Numbered from the stretch's first letter, positions 49,996-58,052 are shown. The stretch is 64,000 nucleotides of DNA from DASUBN01 sp050261675 (GCA_050261675.1 JBLNDO010000030.1:32083-96082), one strand, 5' to 3'. Made by a program: numbers and translations. Notes: generated by a model not told the origin, from the letters alone.

Positions 49996-51351
49996 GTGAC
50001 GGATCTGCATACGCATAGCGACGTGGATTATAGGCCAGCCCCCCTGCCTGGGCGGGGGCGCTTCGCGGCGCGCCGCCGGTTCTGGGCCGTGCTCGCCTTC
50101 ACCGTCGTGGCCGGCGCCGGATTCGAACTGCTGAACATGTCCGCGGCATTCGCGGACCTGGGTCCGCCGGGGTACACCGCCACCGTGTCCGCCGCCGCGC
50201 TGCCGGCGGTGCCCAACCTCACCACCGTGCACATCCACGTGGCCCAGGGCGACACCCTGGCGGAGCTCTTCAGCGACCGCAACCTGAGCGCCACGGACCT
50301 CGCCGCCATCATGGATTCGGGCACGGGCGCGGACCGCTTGAAGCACCTCCTGCCGGGGGACGTGATCCGCGTGAGCTACACGCCGGATGCGCACATCCAG
50401 GAGCTGCGCATGCAGTATGACGACGGCCACATGCTGGACGTGATCCGGCAGGGGACGGGTTACAGCGACGCCGTCAGCGAAATCCCCACCACCGTCACCA
50501 CCGCCTACGCCCACGGCGTGGTGGAGAACTCGCTGTTCGATTCCGCCGGGCGTGCGGGCCTGTCCGAGGCCACCACCATGGAGCTCATCCAGCTCTTCGC
50601 CTGGGACATCGACTTCGCCCACGACATCCAGAACGGCGACAGCTTCACAGTGCTGTACCAGAAGATCCAGCGCCTCGGCCATCCCGTGGTCAACGGTCCG
50701 ATCCTGGCCGCCGAATTCAAGGCCGGAGACCGGGACTACCGCATCGTGCGCTTCACGGACCCCAAGGGCCAGACCGGCTACTACACGCCGGACGGCAAGA
50801 GCATCCGGAAAGCGTTGATGCGCGCCCCCATCAGCTACAGCCGTATCTCCTCCGGATTCAGCCTGCACCGCAAGCATCCGATCCTCGGCTTCACCCGCGC
50901 GCACCAGGGCGTGGACTACGCGGCTCCCGTCGGCACGCCCATCAAGGCTGCCGGCGACGGCCGCATCACCTTCATGGGCGTGAAGGGCGGCTACGGCAAG
51001 TGCGTGGTCATCGACCATGGCGGCGGCTACAGCACCCTTTACGGGCACCTTTCCCACTTCAAGGTGGGCTTGCGCAGCGGCAAGCATGTGAGCCAGGAGC
51101 AGACCATCGGTTTCGTGGGCATGACCGGGCTCGCCACCGGCCCGCACCTGCACTTCGAGGTGCGCATCAACGGCGTGCCCCGCAATCCGCGCACCGTGCA
51201 GCTGCCGGACGTGGAGCCGGTCACCACCCAGTACCTGGCGGATTTCAGTCAATCCGCCAAATCCCTGCTGGCCCAACTCTCCAGCGTGGGCGACACGCGG
51301 CTCGCCGCCAGCGCGAGCACCGCGTCCGGTGCCGAAACCGCCGCCCACTGA
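49996..51351 (+). CDS. M23-family peptidoglycan endopeptidase (MepM-like)
   Basis: I start at a GTG at 49996 with GGGGATGG upstream, giving 451 residues. There is a basic cytoplasmic tail (FAARRRFW), one membrane anchor (AVLAFTVVAGAGFELL), an OapA/LysM-like domain (IHVAQGDTLAELFSDRNLSA), a linker domain, and a C-terminal LytM/M23 domain with zinc ligands His and Asp in HQGVDYAAPVGTP and His in GPHLHFEVRING. It should cut peptidoglycan cross-links for wall growth. It is followed by anmK after 10 nt. Confidence 0.92.
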   Translation: MTDLHTHSDVDYRPAPLPGRGRFAARRRFWAVLAFTVVAGAGFELLNMSAAFADLGPPGYTATVSAAALPAVPNLTTVHIHVAQGDTLAELFSDRNLSATDLAAIMDSGTGADRLKHLLPGDVIRVSYTPDAHIQELRMQYDDGHMLDVIRQGTGYSDAVSEIPTTVTTAYAHGVVENSLFDSAGRAGLSEATTMELIQLFAWDIDFAHDIQNGDSFTVLYQKIQRLGHPVVNGPILAAEFKAGDRDYRIVRFTDPKGQTGYYTPDGKSIRKALMRAPISYSRISSGFSLHRKHPILGFTRAHQGVDYAAPVGTPIKAAGDGRITFMGVKGGYGKCVVIDHGGGYSTLYGHLSHFKVGLRSGKHVSQEQTIGFVGMTGLATGPHLHFEVRINGVPRNPRTVQLPDVEPVTTQYLADFSQSAKSLLAQLSSVGDTRLAASASTASGAETAAH

Positions 51352-51361
51352 TTCCCGTCCC

Positions 51362-52465
51362 ATGAGCGAACTCTTCGTGGGGCTCATGTCCGGCACCAGC
51401 GCCGACGGCATCGATGCCGTGCTCATGGCCTTCGACTCGGCCCCGCGTCTGCTCGCCACCCATTTCACGCCCTACGCCGAAAGCGTGCGCGAACGGGTGC
51501 GCCGGATCTCCGCGGGCCGTCACGACGGCGATCCCCTGGACGAGCTCGGCTCGCTCGATACGGAGCTCGGAGAGCTGTTCGCTGCGGCGGCCCTGGCGCT
51601 GCTGGAGGAATCGAAGACGCCGAAGGAAAAAGTCCGTGCCGTGGGCAGCCACGGCCAGACGGTGCGTCACCGACCGCGATCCAAGCACCCGTTCACCGCC
51701 CAGATCGCCGATCCCAATGTCATCGCCGCACGCTTGGGGCTGACCGTGGTGGCGGATTTCCGCCGCCGCGACGTAGCCTTAGGCGGCCAGGGCGCGCCCT
51801 TGCTGCCGGCATTCCACCAAGCGGCCTTCGGTCAGGGTTCGGAGGCACGGGTGGTGGCGAACGTGGGCGGCATCGCCAACATCACGCTGCTACCGTCCAG
51901 AGGCGAGGTGCGCGGTTTCGACACCGGCCCCGGCAATGGGCTCATGGATCTCGTGAGCCGCGAGCAGCTGGGCAATCCCCACGACGAGGACGGTCGCGCC
52001 GCAGCCAGGGGCAAGGTGGACGACGTGCTCCTGGCGGCGCTGCTGCAAGACGGCTACTTCACCCGAAAACCGCCCAAAAGCACGGGGCCCGAACAGTTCA
52101 ACAAGGCCTGGCTGGAATCCGGCCTGGCGGGGCGCAAGCTCAAGACCGAAGACCTTCTGGCCACGCTCTCGGAACTCACGGCGCGGAGCATCGCCGAAGC
52201 CGTCCACGCGGAAGCACCGGAAGCCAAACAGGTCTACGTCTGCGGCGGCGGCGCCCACAACGCCCATCTGATGGCGCGTCTCGCGGCGCAACTGCCGGAA
52301 GCGAAGGTGCAGAGCACCGCGGCCTTGGGGCTGCACCCGGATTGGGTGGAAGCGGCAGGCTTCGCCTGGCTCGCCCATCGGACGCTGCAGAGCCTGCCCG
52401 GCAATCTTCCCTCCGTCACCGGCGCCGCCCGCTCGACGGTGCTCGGTGCCATCTATCCGGCATAA
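51362..52465 (+). CDS. anmK: anhydro-N-acetylmuramic acid kinase
   Basis: The 367-residue enzyme starts at the ATG at 51362 (SELFVGLMSGTSADGIDAVL). AnmK motifs are LMSGTSADGIDAV, GSHGQTVRHRP, DFRRRDVALGGQGAPLLPAFH, NVGGIANIT, DTGPGNGLMD and VCGGGAHNAHLM. It phosphorylates and opens anhydroMurNAc to MurNAc-6-phosphate in cell-wall recycling. It follows the M23 peptidase and is convergent with erpA. Confidence 0.97.
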   Translation: MSELFVGLMSGTSADGIDAVLMAFDSAPRLLATHFTPYAESVRERVRRISAGRHDGDPLDELGSLDTELGELFAAAALALLEESKTPKEKVRAVGSHGQTVRHRPRSKHPFTAQIADPNVIAARLGLTVVADFRRRDVALGGQGAPLLPAFHQAAFGQGSEARVVANVGGIANITLLPSRGEVRGFDTGPGNGLMDLVSREQLGNPHDEDGRAAARGKVDDVLLAALLQDGYFTRKPPKSTGPEQFNKAWLESGLAGRKLKTEDLLATLSELTARSIAEAVHAEAPEAKQVYVCGGGAHNAHLMARLAAQLPEAKVQSTAALGLHPDWVEAAGFAWLAHRTLQSLPGNLPSVTGAARSTVLGAIYPA

Positions 52466-52486
52466 AAAAAGCGCCTCCCGGCGCTT
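52462..52486 (-). terminator. intrinsic terminator for erpA
   Basis: On the minus strand the stem AAGCGCC/GGCGCTT with a GGGA loop is followed by a run of T (the A-run at 52463-52469 on plus), 29 nt after the erpA stop. It overlaps the end of anmK and may also terminate it from the other side. Confidence 0.88.
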
Positions 52487-52514
52487 CTTCAAGCCGCTTG
52501 ACTCCCGGCCGCTC

Positions 52515-52856
52515 TCAGACAGTGAACGACGAACCACAACCACAGGTGGTCGTGGCGTTGGGATTGCGGATCACGAACTGGGCGCCCTCGAGTCCCTCGC
52601 TGTAGTCGATTTCCGCGCCCGCCAGATACTGGAAGCTCATGGGGTCCACCAGCAGGATGACGCCGGCGTTCTCCACACGGGTGTCGCCCTCCTCCACCTT
52701 CTCGTCGAAGCTGAAGCCGTACTGGAAGCCGGCGCAGCCGCCGCCGGTCACAAATACGCGCAGCTTGAGCGCCTCGTTGCCTTCCTCTTCAATGAGCTGC
52801 CGCACCTTGCGCGCGGCGGCGTCGGTGAAGACCAGCGTATCCAAGTGTCCGTCCAT
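52515..52856 (-). CDS. erpA: iron-sulfur cluster insertion protein ErpA
   Basis: The 113-residue A-type carrier has the three cluster cysteines: one in GGGCAGFQYGFSFD and two in TCGCGSSF near the C-terminus. The DPMSFQYLAGAEIDY segment and the length fit ErpA. It passes Fe-S clusters to targets such as IspG. It follows the bactofilin gene by 14 nt on the minus strand. Confidence 0.95.
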   Translation of the reverse strand: MDGHLDTLVFTDAAARKVRQLIEEEGNEALKLRVFVTGGGCAGFQYGFSFDEKVEEGDTRVENAGVILLVDPMSFQYLAGAEIDYSEGLEGAQFVIRNPNATTTCGCGSSFTV

Positions 52857-52870
52857 GGGGGAATTATAAC

Positions 52871-53302
52871 TCAGCCGCGCTTGGCGCCTTCTGCGGCTTC
52901 TGCAGCCTTGCCGCCCCTCTGGTGGCTCAAGGCCAGCACTGGCCCGGCGGGACGATGCACCAGCTTGCCGTTGACGGTCGCGCCTACGGCGATCTCCACC
53001 AGGTTGTAGTAGACGTCGCCCGTGACGCGCGCCTCGGAGCCGAGTTCCAGGCGCTTTTCGGCATGCACGTCGCCTTCCACGGTACCGTTGAGAGTGATAT
53101 GCGGAACCTTTACTTCACCGCGGATGACACCGTGCTGGCTCAAGCTCAGCATGGATTCCGAACTTTCTTCGGCGTGCACGTTGCCGTGGATCTCGCCGTC
53201 CACGTGTAAGCCGCCCTTGAAATGCAGGTCGCCCTCGATACGGCTGTTGCGCCCAATGAGGGTGTCGATCCGCCCCTTGCTCTGTTTGTCACCGCTGAAC
53301 AT
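52871..53302 (-). CDS. bactofilin
   Basis: The 143-residue protein is a bactofilin: TLIGRNSRIEGDLHFKGGLH opens the right-handed beta-helix, followed by VDGEIHGNVHAEESSE, ITLNGTVEGDVHAEKRLELG and GDVYYNLVEIAVGATVNGKL. Flanking ends are short and charged. Bactofilins self-assemble into membrane-bound filaments used in cell shape and wall modification. It lies between the DUF6776-like gene and erpA on the same strand. Confidence 0.95.
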   Translation of the reverse strand: MFSGDKQSKGRIDTLIGRNSRIEGDLHFKGGLHVDGEIHGNVHAEESSESMLSLSQHGVIRGEVKVPHITLNGTVEGDVHAEKRLELGSEARVTGDVYYNLVEIAVGATVNGKLVHRPAGPVLALSHQRGGKAAEAAEGAKRG

Positions 53303-53325
53303 GATGAAAACCTCTCTGCAGATCT

Positions 53326-54021
53326 TTACGCACTTATCCCACTCCAGTCGAAGGTCTGTTCGACGGGCGCATGACCGCTTTCCTGCACCGTCACTTCCAC
53401 ACGTCCCGGAGTGAAGCCCGGGGGTAAGAAGGCATCCCCTTCCAGGCTCTGGAAATACTGGAAGGCAAAGCCGGAAGGCGCCTTGGCGTTGGGCGCCACG
53501 TCGCGGGCGTCCAAGGTCACGGCCTTGCCATCCTGCACGCCGTAGATCTTCATGGTCACGCTGCCCGAGACCTTGAATTCGCGGGTGCGTACCTGGATGA
53601 GCACCAGACGGTAATGATACAGCCGCGGCGCGCCGCCGTTGGTAAACTTTAGGCTTTGCACGCGCAGCCCCTCTTCCCCCGCGCCCGGGGAGATGATGCC
53701 CTTGTAGAAGGCCACTTCCTCCTGGGCATCGGCGAGCTTGCGTTGCAACTCGGAAAGCGAGCTCTGCACCTGTTGGCTGGCGCTCTGGTCCACCTCGCGC
53801 TGGCGCTGCAGCACCGCGATCTGCTCGTTCAAGGCGGTGTCGCGCTCCTGGGCCTCGTCCAGGGCATCCTGCAGGGCACCTGCTGCCTGCCGATCGAAGC
53901 CGGCGCGGTATTCCCCGTAGACAAAGGCCCCCCAGATGGCGAGCAGCACCGCCGCGACCGCGCCCAGGCGGAAGAGCCAGCTATGCAGTGGACGATGGTG
54001 CTTGACGACGAGTCGGGCCAT
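53326..54021 (-). CDS. membrane-anchored coiled-coil protein, DUF6776-like
   Basis: The 231-residue protein has a short basic start, one membrane helix (LFRLGAVAAVLLAIWGAFVYG), a coiled coil of about 75 residues (LDEAQERDTALNEQIAVLQ and LSELQRKLADAQEEVAFYK) and a beta-rich periplasmic domain (RLYHYRLVLIQVRTREFKVSG, in part). I recall such proteins as DUF6776, often beside a bactofilin and erpA, as here. An anchor or partner for the bactofilin filament is a reasonable guess. Confidence 0.82.
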   Translation of the reverse strand: MARLVVKHHRPLHSWLFRLGAVAAVLLAIWGAFVYGEYRAGFDRQAAGALQDALDEAQERDTALNEQIAVLQRQREVDQSASQQVQSSLSELQRKLADAQEEVAFYKGIISPGAGEEGLRVQSLKFTNGGAPRLYHYRLVLIQVRTREFKVSGSVTMKIYGVQDGKAVTLDARDVAPNAKAPSGFAFQYFQSLEGDAFLPPGFTPGRVEVTVQESGHAPVEQTFDWSGISA

Positions 54022-54116
54022 GACGAAAGCATCGCGAACGGGCGTACATGGTACGCGCCAGCGGGCCCTGCTGTCAGCCGAGTGTTAGCATAACGACGGT
54101 CTCCCCGAGGCGAGCG

Positions 54117-54539
54117 ATGCCGCCCATGCTCTGGATCAAGGCCCTGCACATCTTCTTCGTGGTGTCCTGGTTCGCGGGGCTGTTCTACCTGCCGCGCCTG
54201 TTTGTGTACCACGCCTCCGCCACGGACGCCTTGGGCCACGAACGTTTCGTGGTGATGGAGCGGCGGCTGTTCGTGATTACAAGCCTGGGTGCCATCGGCA
54301 CGGTGATCTTCGGGCTCTGCCTCATGATCGGCTGGTGGTGGCCGGCGCCCCTGTGGCTGCACGTGAAGCTCGGCCTGGTGGCGCTGCTGCTGTTCTACCA
54401 CATGGCCTGTTACATGCTGATGCGCGACTTCCGCGCGGGGCGTAACCGCCGGAGCCCGCGCTTCTACCGCCTGTTCAACGAAATCCCCGCTCTTCTGCTT
54501 CTGGCCGTGCTGTTCCTGGTGGAACTGAAGCCCTTCTAA
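54117..54539 (+). CDS. hemJ: protoporphyrinogen oxidase HemJ
   Basis: From the ATG at 54117 (GAGG upstream) the protein is 140 residues with four membrane helices. The start ALHIFFVVSWFAGLFYLPRL holds the conserved His, followed by LFVYH; HVKLGLVALLLFYH has the second conserved His/Lys region, and FRAGRNRRSPRFYRLFNEIP is typical of the UPF0093/HemJ family. It oxidises protoporphyrinogen IX to protoporphyrin IX. Its stop is 53 nt before the Fur-box region of the iron operon. Confidence 0.92.
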   Translation: MPPMLWIKALHIFFVVSWFAGLFYLPRLFVYHASATDALGHERFVVMERRLFVITSLGAIGTVIFGLCLMIGWWWPAPLWLHVKLGLVALLLFYHMACYMLMRDFRAGRNRRSPRFYRLFNEIPALLLLAVLFLVELKPF

Positions 54540-54592
54540 GCCTTGGCTTGATCTGGGTCATGGCGTAAGCCGGGGATTGTGACAAAAATTAA

Positions 54593-54653
54593 TGAGAATC
54601 ATTGTTATTCGTGTTCCTTTTGGATAAACTACAAATGAGAATAAATCTCATTT
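54593..54653 (+). promoter_or_regulatory. two Fur boxes
   Basis: TGAGAAT-C-ATTGTTA (54593-54607) and TGAGAAT-A-AATCTCA (54636-54650) each match the 7-1-7 Fur consensus at about 11 of 14 arm positions. The second sits inside a perfect dyad AAATGAGA-N5-TCTCATTT (54633-54653). They bracket the promoter of the cupredoxin-FTR1 operon, so iron repression is expected. Confidence 0.85.
54602..54630 (+). promoter_or_regulatory. promoter of the cupredoxin-FTR1 operon
   Basis: TTGTTA (54602-54607) and TAAACT (54625-54630) are 17 bp apart, 42 nt before the first gene. The -35 overlaps Fur box 1, and the start site would fall in Fur box 2. Confidence 0.6.
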
Positions 54654-54671
54654 GAGAAGCAGCTTGAAACC

Positions 54672-55001
54672 ATGCAACGCCCCCTCCTGCTTTGCGCCAT
54701 CGCGCTCATGAGCCTCGCCGCCCGGGCGGCCGAGCCCGTGCAGATCCTCATCAAGAGCCAGGCCTTCGTGCCCCAGGAGATCCAGGTACCCGCGGGCGAA
54801 AAAGTACAGCTCGTGGTGGTGAATCAGGACGCGGTGCCGGCGGAATTCGAGAGCTACGACCTCTCCCGGGAAATCGTGGTGCCGGCCCACGGCCAGGTGA
54901 AGCTGTACATCGGCCCCCTGGACCCGGGCCGCTACCGTTTCTTCAACGACTTCCACCAAGCCTCGGAAGGCTGGGTGGTGGCGACCGCCGCCGCGAAGTG
55001 A
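54672..55001 (+). CDS. periplasmic cupredoxin-like protein (EfeO N-domain type)
   Basis: The 109-residue protein has a signal peptide (about 1-19, cleavage after ARA) and one cupredoxin-like domain: VQILIKSQAFVPQEIQVPAG, VNQDAVPAEFESYDL, and PGRYRFFNDFHQASEGWVV. This resembles the cupredoxin N-domain of EfeO, without the M75 peptidase-like domain, so it is far shorter than EfeO. A Cys ligand is absent, so a blue-copper site is unlikely; iron or copper binding through Glu, Asp and His is possible. It is the first gene after the Fur boxes, 10 nt before FTR1. Confidence 0.87.
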   Translation: MQRPLLLCAIALMSLAARAAEPVQILIKSQAFVPQEIQVPAGEKVQLVVVNQDAVPAEFESYDLSREIVVPAHGQVKLYIGPLDPGRYRFFNDFHQASEGWVVATAAAK

Positions 55002-55011
55002 ACGACCCCCC

Positions 55012-55836
55012 ATGCTCGCCACCGCCATCGTCGTCTTCCGTGAGGTCATCGAGGCCGCGCTCATCGTCGCCATCGTCCTCGGCGCCTCGCGCGGTATCAC
55101 CGGGCGGGGCCGCTGGGTGTCGGGCGGCATCGGGCTCGGTCTCGTGGGCGCTGGGCTGGTGGCCCTGTTCGCCGATGCCATCAACGGCGCCTTCTCGGGC
55201 AGCGGCCAGGAACTCCTGAATGCCGGCATCCTGCTCGCGGCGGTGGGCATGCTCGCCTGGCACAACGTCTGGATGAGCTCCCACGGCCGCACGCTGGCGG
55301 CGGAAGTGCGCGAGGTGGGCGAGGCGGTGCATGAGGGCCGGCGCCCGCTGACGGCGCTCCTGGTCATCACGCTGGTCGCAGTGATGCGCGAGGGTTCCGA
55401 AGTCGTGCTGTTCCTCTGGGCCATCGCCACCGGCGGTTCCGGCGCGGCCGGGATGCTGGCGGGCGGTCTCCTGGGACTCGCGGCCGGCGCGCTCGTGGGC
55501 GTGCTGCTTTACCGCGGCCTTCTCAAGATCCCAATGCGCTATTTCTTCAGCGTCACGGGTTGGCTGGTGTTGCTCATCGCCGCCGGCCTCGCCGCCCAGG
55601 CGGCGGGCTTCCTCAATCAGGCGGGCCTCTTGCCGGCCTTAGGGATGAGCCTTTGGGATACGTCCCGGTATCTCGACCAGGGAAGCCTCACGGGACAGAT
55701 GTTGCACGTGCTGATGGGCTATACCGCCCGGCCCATGGGCATCCAGCTTTTGTTTTATGTGTGTACCCTGGTCACGGTATTCACGTTGATGAAGTGGGTG
55801 GCGTACCGTCATCAGACCGCCAACGGCCAAAAATAA
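55012..55836 (+). CDS. FTR1-family high-affinity iron permease
   Basis: The 274-residue membrane protein has seven helices and both iron-binding R-E-x-x-E motifs: REVIE at 10-14 in helix 1 and REGSE at 126-130 in helix 4. It imports iron across the inner membrane, as EfeU and yeast Ftr1p do. It has the compact EfeU-type length without an N-terminal extension. With the cupredoxin before it and an exported protein after it, it forms a Fur-controlled unit lacking EfeB-like peroxidase and the M75 domain. Confidence 0.94.
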   Translation: MLATAIVVFREVIEAALIVAIVLGASRGITGRGRWVSGGIGLGLVGAGLVALFADAINGAFSGSGQELLNAGILLAAVGMLAWHNVWMSSHGRTLAAEVREVGEAVHEGRRPLTALLVITLVAVMREGSEVVLFLWAIATGGSGAAGMLAGGLLGLAAGALVGVLLYRGLLKIPMRYFFSVTGWLVLLIAAGLAAQAAGFLNQAGLLPALGMSLWDTSRYLDQGSLTGQMLHVLMGYTARPMGIQLLFYVCTLVTVFTLMKWVAYRHQTANGQK

Positions 55837-55847
55837 GAGGAACAACG

Positions 55848-56582
55848 GTGCCCCGCGTTTCCATCAAGACCCGCGTTCTACTCCTGTCCTTGCTGCTGGC
55901 CGGTGGAACCTCTGCTGCCCGCGCCGACGACGATTTCATCGTCTATTCGCCTTACGTCACCGACGGCCAGAGCGAATTCGAGTTCCGCGCCCACCAGCAG
56001 TTCGACGGCGACCCGTCCCTCAATAATGAACGTTCCTATCTTTTCTCGGTGGCCCATGCATTCACGGGCTGGTGGCACCCGGAGATCTACGTGGCCACCT
56101 ACGAACGGGAGTCGGGCGGGCCCAACTTCCTGCAGGGCTACGAGTTCGAGAACATCTTCCAGCTCACGGATCAGGGGCATTACTGGGCTGACCTGGGATT
56201 CATCGCCTCCTACGCCTGGAACAAGCAGCCCGGCGAGCCGGGCGTGCTGGAGTTCGGCCCGCTGTTCGAGAAACTCACCGGCCGGATCGACCAGCGCCTC
56301 AACTTCATCTGGGAGAAGCAGCTCGGGGCCGACGCGGAGCGGCAGTACCACCTCCGCGCCACCTACGCCTTCGGCTACCAGATCCGGCCCCTCTTCGCCC
56401 CCGGCTTCGAGGCCTACTACCGCCCCGCCGACGTTGCCCGCCAGATCGGCCCGGCCTTGGGCGGCGAGCTGGACATGGAGAGCGGCAACGAATTCGAGTA
56501 CAGCCTGGCCTACCTCTTCGGGATCAACCAAGGCGCACCCAACCGGGTGTTAGCCCTGCGCTTGGAATACGAATTCAATTAA
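55848..56582 (+). CDS. exported beta-rich protein of the FTR1 operon
   Basis: From a GTG at 55848 (AGAGG upstream) the protein is 244 residues with a signal peptide (about 1-26, ending SAARA). The mature part is rich in alternating aromatic/polar strands (EFEFRAHQQFDGD, GHYWADLGFIASYAWNK, YHLRATYAFGYQI) and ends ALRLEYEFN, which suggests a small outer-membrane barrel. It may let iron reach the periplasm or bind it. I do not recognise the family. It is 11 nt after the permease and clearly cotranscribed. Confidence 0.78.
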   Translation: MPRVSIKTRVLLLSLLLAGGTSAARADDDFIVYSPYVTDGQSEFEFRAHQQFDGDPSLNNERSYLFSVAHAFTGWWHPEIYVATYERESGGPNFLQGYEFENIFQLTDQGHYWADLGFIASYAWNKQPGEPGVLEFGPLFEKLTGRIDQRLNFIWEKQLGADAERQYHLRATYAFGYQIRPLFAPGFEAYYRPADVARQIGPALGGELDMESGNEFEYSLAYLFGINQGAPNRVLALRLEYEFN

Positions 56583-56595
56583 TTGATACGGAAAA

Positions 56596-56774
56596 GGCTT
56601 CCTCGCTGCGCAATCCCTGCATCGCGAGGAAGCCCGGAGCGCTCATCCAGATCGCTCGTCCGGCGCGATGCGCCGGACCCTGGTCTTTCCTTGCACGTCC
56701 GCCGCGAAGTGAACTTGCAGCGGACGAATCTTCTTATAGACCTCCGTCACACTCTAGGGGGTAAATCCATTTAC
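56596..56774. repeat. hairpin-rich intergenic region after the FTR1 operon
   Basis: The 302-bp gap 56583-56884 has no gene. It holds an 11-bp stem GGCTTCCTCGC/GCGAGGAAGCC (56596-56634), GTCCGGCGC-GAT-GCGCCGGAC (56658-56678), CGTCCGC/GCGGACG (56696-56726) with an inner AAGT-GA-ACTT, and GTAAAT-CC-ATTTAC (56761-56774). The second has the CGC-(G)ATGCG apex seen in the palindromes at 25017 and 35065. Confidence 0.6.
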
Positions 56775-56804
56775 CTGCTGATTGACCGAGATAGTACCTT
56801 GCCT

Positions 56805-56842
56805 GGCCTATCCCGCCAGCGGGATCTGGCCTGAGGTTTTTT
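56805..56842 (+). terminator. probable intrinsic terminator
   Basis: ATCCCGC-CA-GCGGGAT (56810-56825) is flanked by pairing GGCC boxes (56805-56808, 56828-56831) and followed after TGAGG by a run of six T. It probably ends the FTR1 operon or protects the next gene from read-through. Confidence 0.6.
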
Positions 56843-56884
56843 CACGCGCCGGTCCATAATTGAGGGATTCTTGAGGAGACCGCC

Positions 56885-57370
56885 ATGAAAGACTCCCTTC
56901 GCATCCGCCGCGCCACCGCCGACGACGCACCGCTGATCCTGTCCCTGATCCGCGAACTGGCGGAGTACGAAAAGCTCCTGCACGAGGTCACCGCCACCGA
57001 GGCGGGGATCCGCGAGTCCCTGTTCGGCGCGAAACCCGTGGCCGAGTGCGTCATCGCGGAACAGGCCGGCAAGCCCGCGGGCTTCGCGCTGTTCTTCCAC
57101 AACTACTCCACCTTCCTCGGCAAACCCGGCTTGTACCTCGAGGACCTGTACGTGAAGCCGGAACTGCGCGGCAAAGGCATCGGGCGGAAACTGTTGGTGC
57201 ATCTCGCACAGCTCGCGCTGGAGCGCGGCTGCGGGCGCTTCGAGTGGGCGGTACTGGACTGGAACGAGCCCGCGATCCGTTTCTACAAGGGCCTCGGGGC
57301 CCAGATGATGGATGCCTGGCGAATCAACCGCGTGACGGGCGCGGCGCTCGAAAAACTCGCGGCGGGCTAA
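56885..57370 (+). CDS. GNAT acetyltransferase, diamine N-acetyltransferase-like
   Basis: The 161-residue protein (GAGGAG site upstream) is a GNAT enzyme: IRRATADDAPLILSLIRELA at the start, LYLEDLYVKPELRGKGIGRKL with the acetyl-CoA loop R-G-x-G-x-G/R-type pattern, and FEWAVLDWNEPAIRFYKGLGA at the end. The FHNYSTFLGKPGLYLEDLYV block is typical of the SSAT/diamine acetyltransferase branch. Polyamines or other amines are likely substrates. Confidence 0.92.
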   Translation: MKDSLRIRRATADDAPLILSLIRELAEYEKLLHEVTATEAGIRESLFGAKPVAECVIAEQAGKPAGFALFFHNYSTFLGKPGLYLEDLYVKPELRGKGIGRKLLVHLAQLALERGCGRFEWAVLDWNEPAIRFYKGLGAQMMDAWRINRVTGAALEKLAAG

Positions 57371-57417
57371 CGCGAACCGATTTCATCTTCCACACCGGCG
57401 GGGCGTGAACTTCCCTG

Positions 57418-57480
57418 CACCGAGTCCGAGCCTGTATCGGACTCGGTGGGTCTGCGAAAGCCATCTATGGCTTTCGCAGA
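57418..57480. repeat. pair of perfect hairpins between convergent genes
   Basis: A 12-bp stem CACCGAGTCCGA, loop GCCTGTA (57418-57448) is followed after GG by a 14-bp stem TCTGCGAAAGCCAT, loop CT (57451-57480). Fixed positions match the last two hairpins of the 44751 array, with the differing stem bases changed on both sides. It lies between the GNAT and rppH genes; no T-run follows. Confidence 0.75.
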
Positions 57481-57485
57481 GACAT

Positions 57486-58052
57486 TCATTCGGAGCGACG
57501 CCGGCGGCGTCCGCTGCGGCGGAGCGGCGGCGGTGGCGGCGCGCCCTCCGGGAACAGCAGCGGCGCGAGCTCGCTCAGGGCCTCGCGGTAGACGCCGCGC
57601 TTGAAGAAGATCACCTCGGACAGTGGTTCCCAGTACTGCACCCATCGCCAGGCATCGAATTCCGGGCTGTCGCTGCCGTCGAGGTGCACCGCCCCGTCCT
57701 CGTCCCGGAAACGCAACAGGAACCAGCGTTGCTTCTGACCGATGCACAGGGGCTGGCTGTCGTGGCGCTGATAACGTTCGGGGAGACGGTAGCGAAGCCA
57801 ATCCCGGGTGGAACCTAAAAGTTCCACCTGCTCCGCCTTGAGGCCCACTTCTTCGCCCAACTCCCGGTAGAGCGCCTCCTCCGGCGTCTCCCCCGGCTGC
57901 AGCCCTCCCTGCGGGAACTGCCAGCCGGCGCGGCCGATGCGGCGCCCCCAGAACAGGCGCCGGTCCGCGTGCGAGAGCACGATGCCGACGTTGGCCCGGA
58001 AGCCCTCGGCGTCGATCACCGCGTTATGGGTCAACTTTTCCTGGATGCCCAT
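57486..58052 (-). CDS. rppH: RNA pyrophosphohydrolase RppH
   Basis: The 188-residue Nudix enzyme has the full Nudix box, GGLQPGETPEEALYRELGEE followed by VGL, plus the RppH features VGIVLSHADRRLFWGRRIG, WQFPQGG and DWLRYRLPERY. It removes pyrophosphate from 5'-triphosphate RNA, starting mRNA decay. The C-terminus is Arg-rich (RRSGRRRRRSE), which may bind RNA. It is divergent from the HAD gene. Confidence 0.95.
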   Translation of the reverse strand: MGIQEKLTHNAVIDAEGFRANVGIVLSHADRRLFWGRRIGRAGWQFPQGGLQPGETPEEALYRELGEEVGLKAEQVELLGSTRDWLRYRLPERYQRHDSQPLCIGQKQRWFLLRFRDEDGAVHLDGSDSPEFDAWRWVQYWEPLSEVIFFKRGVYREALSELAPLLFPEGAPPPPPLRRSGRRRRRSE

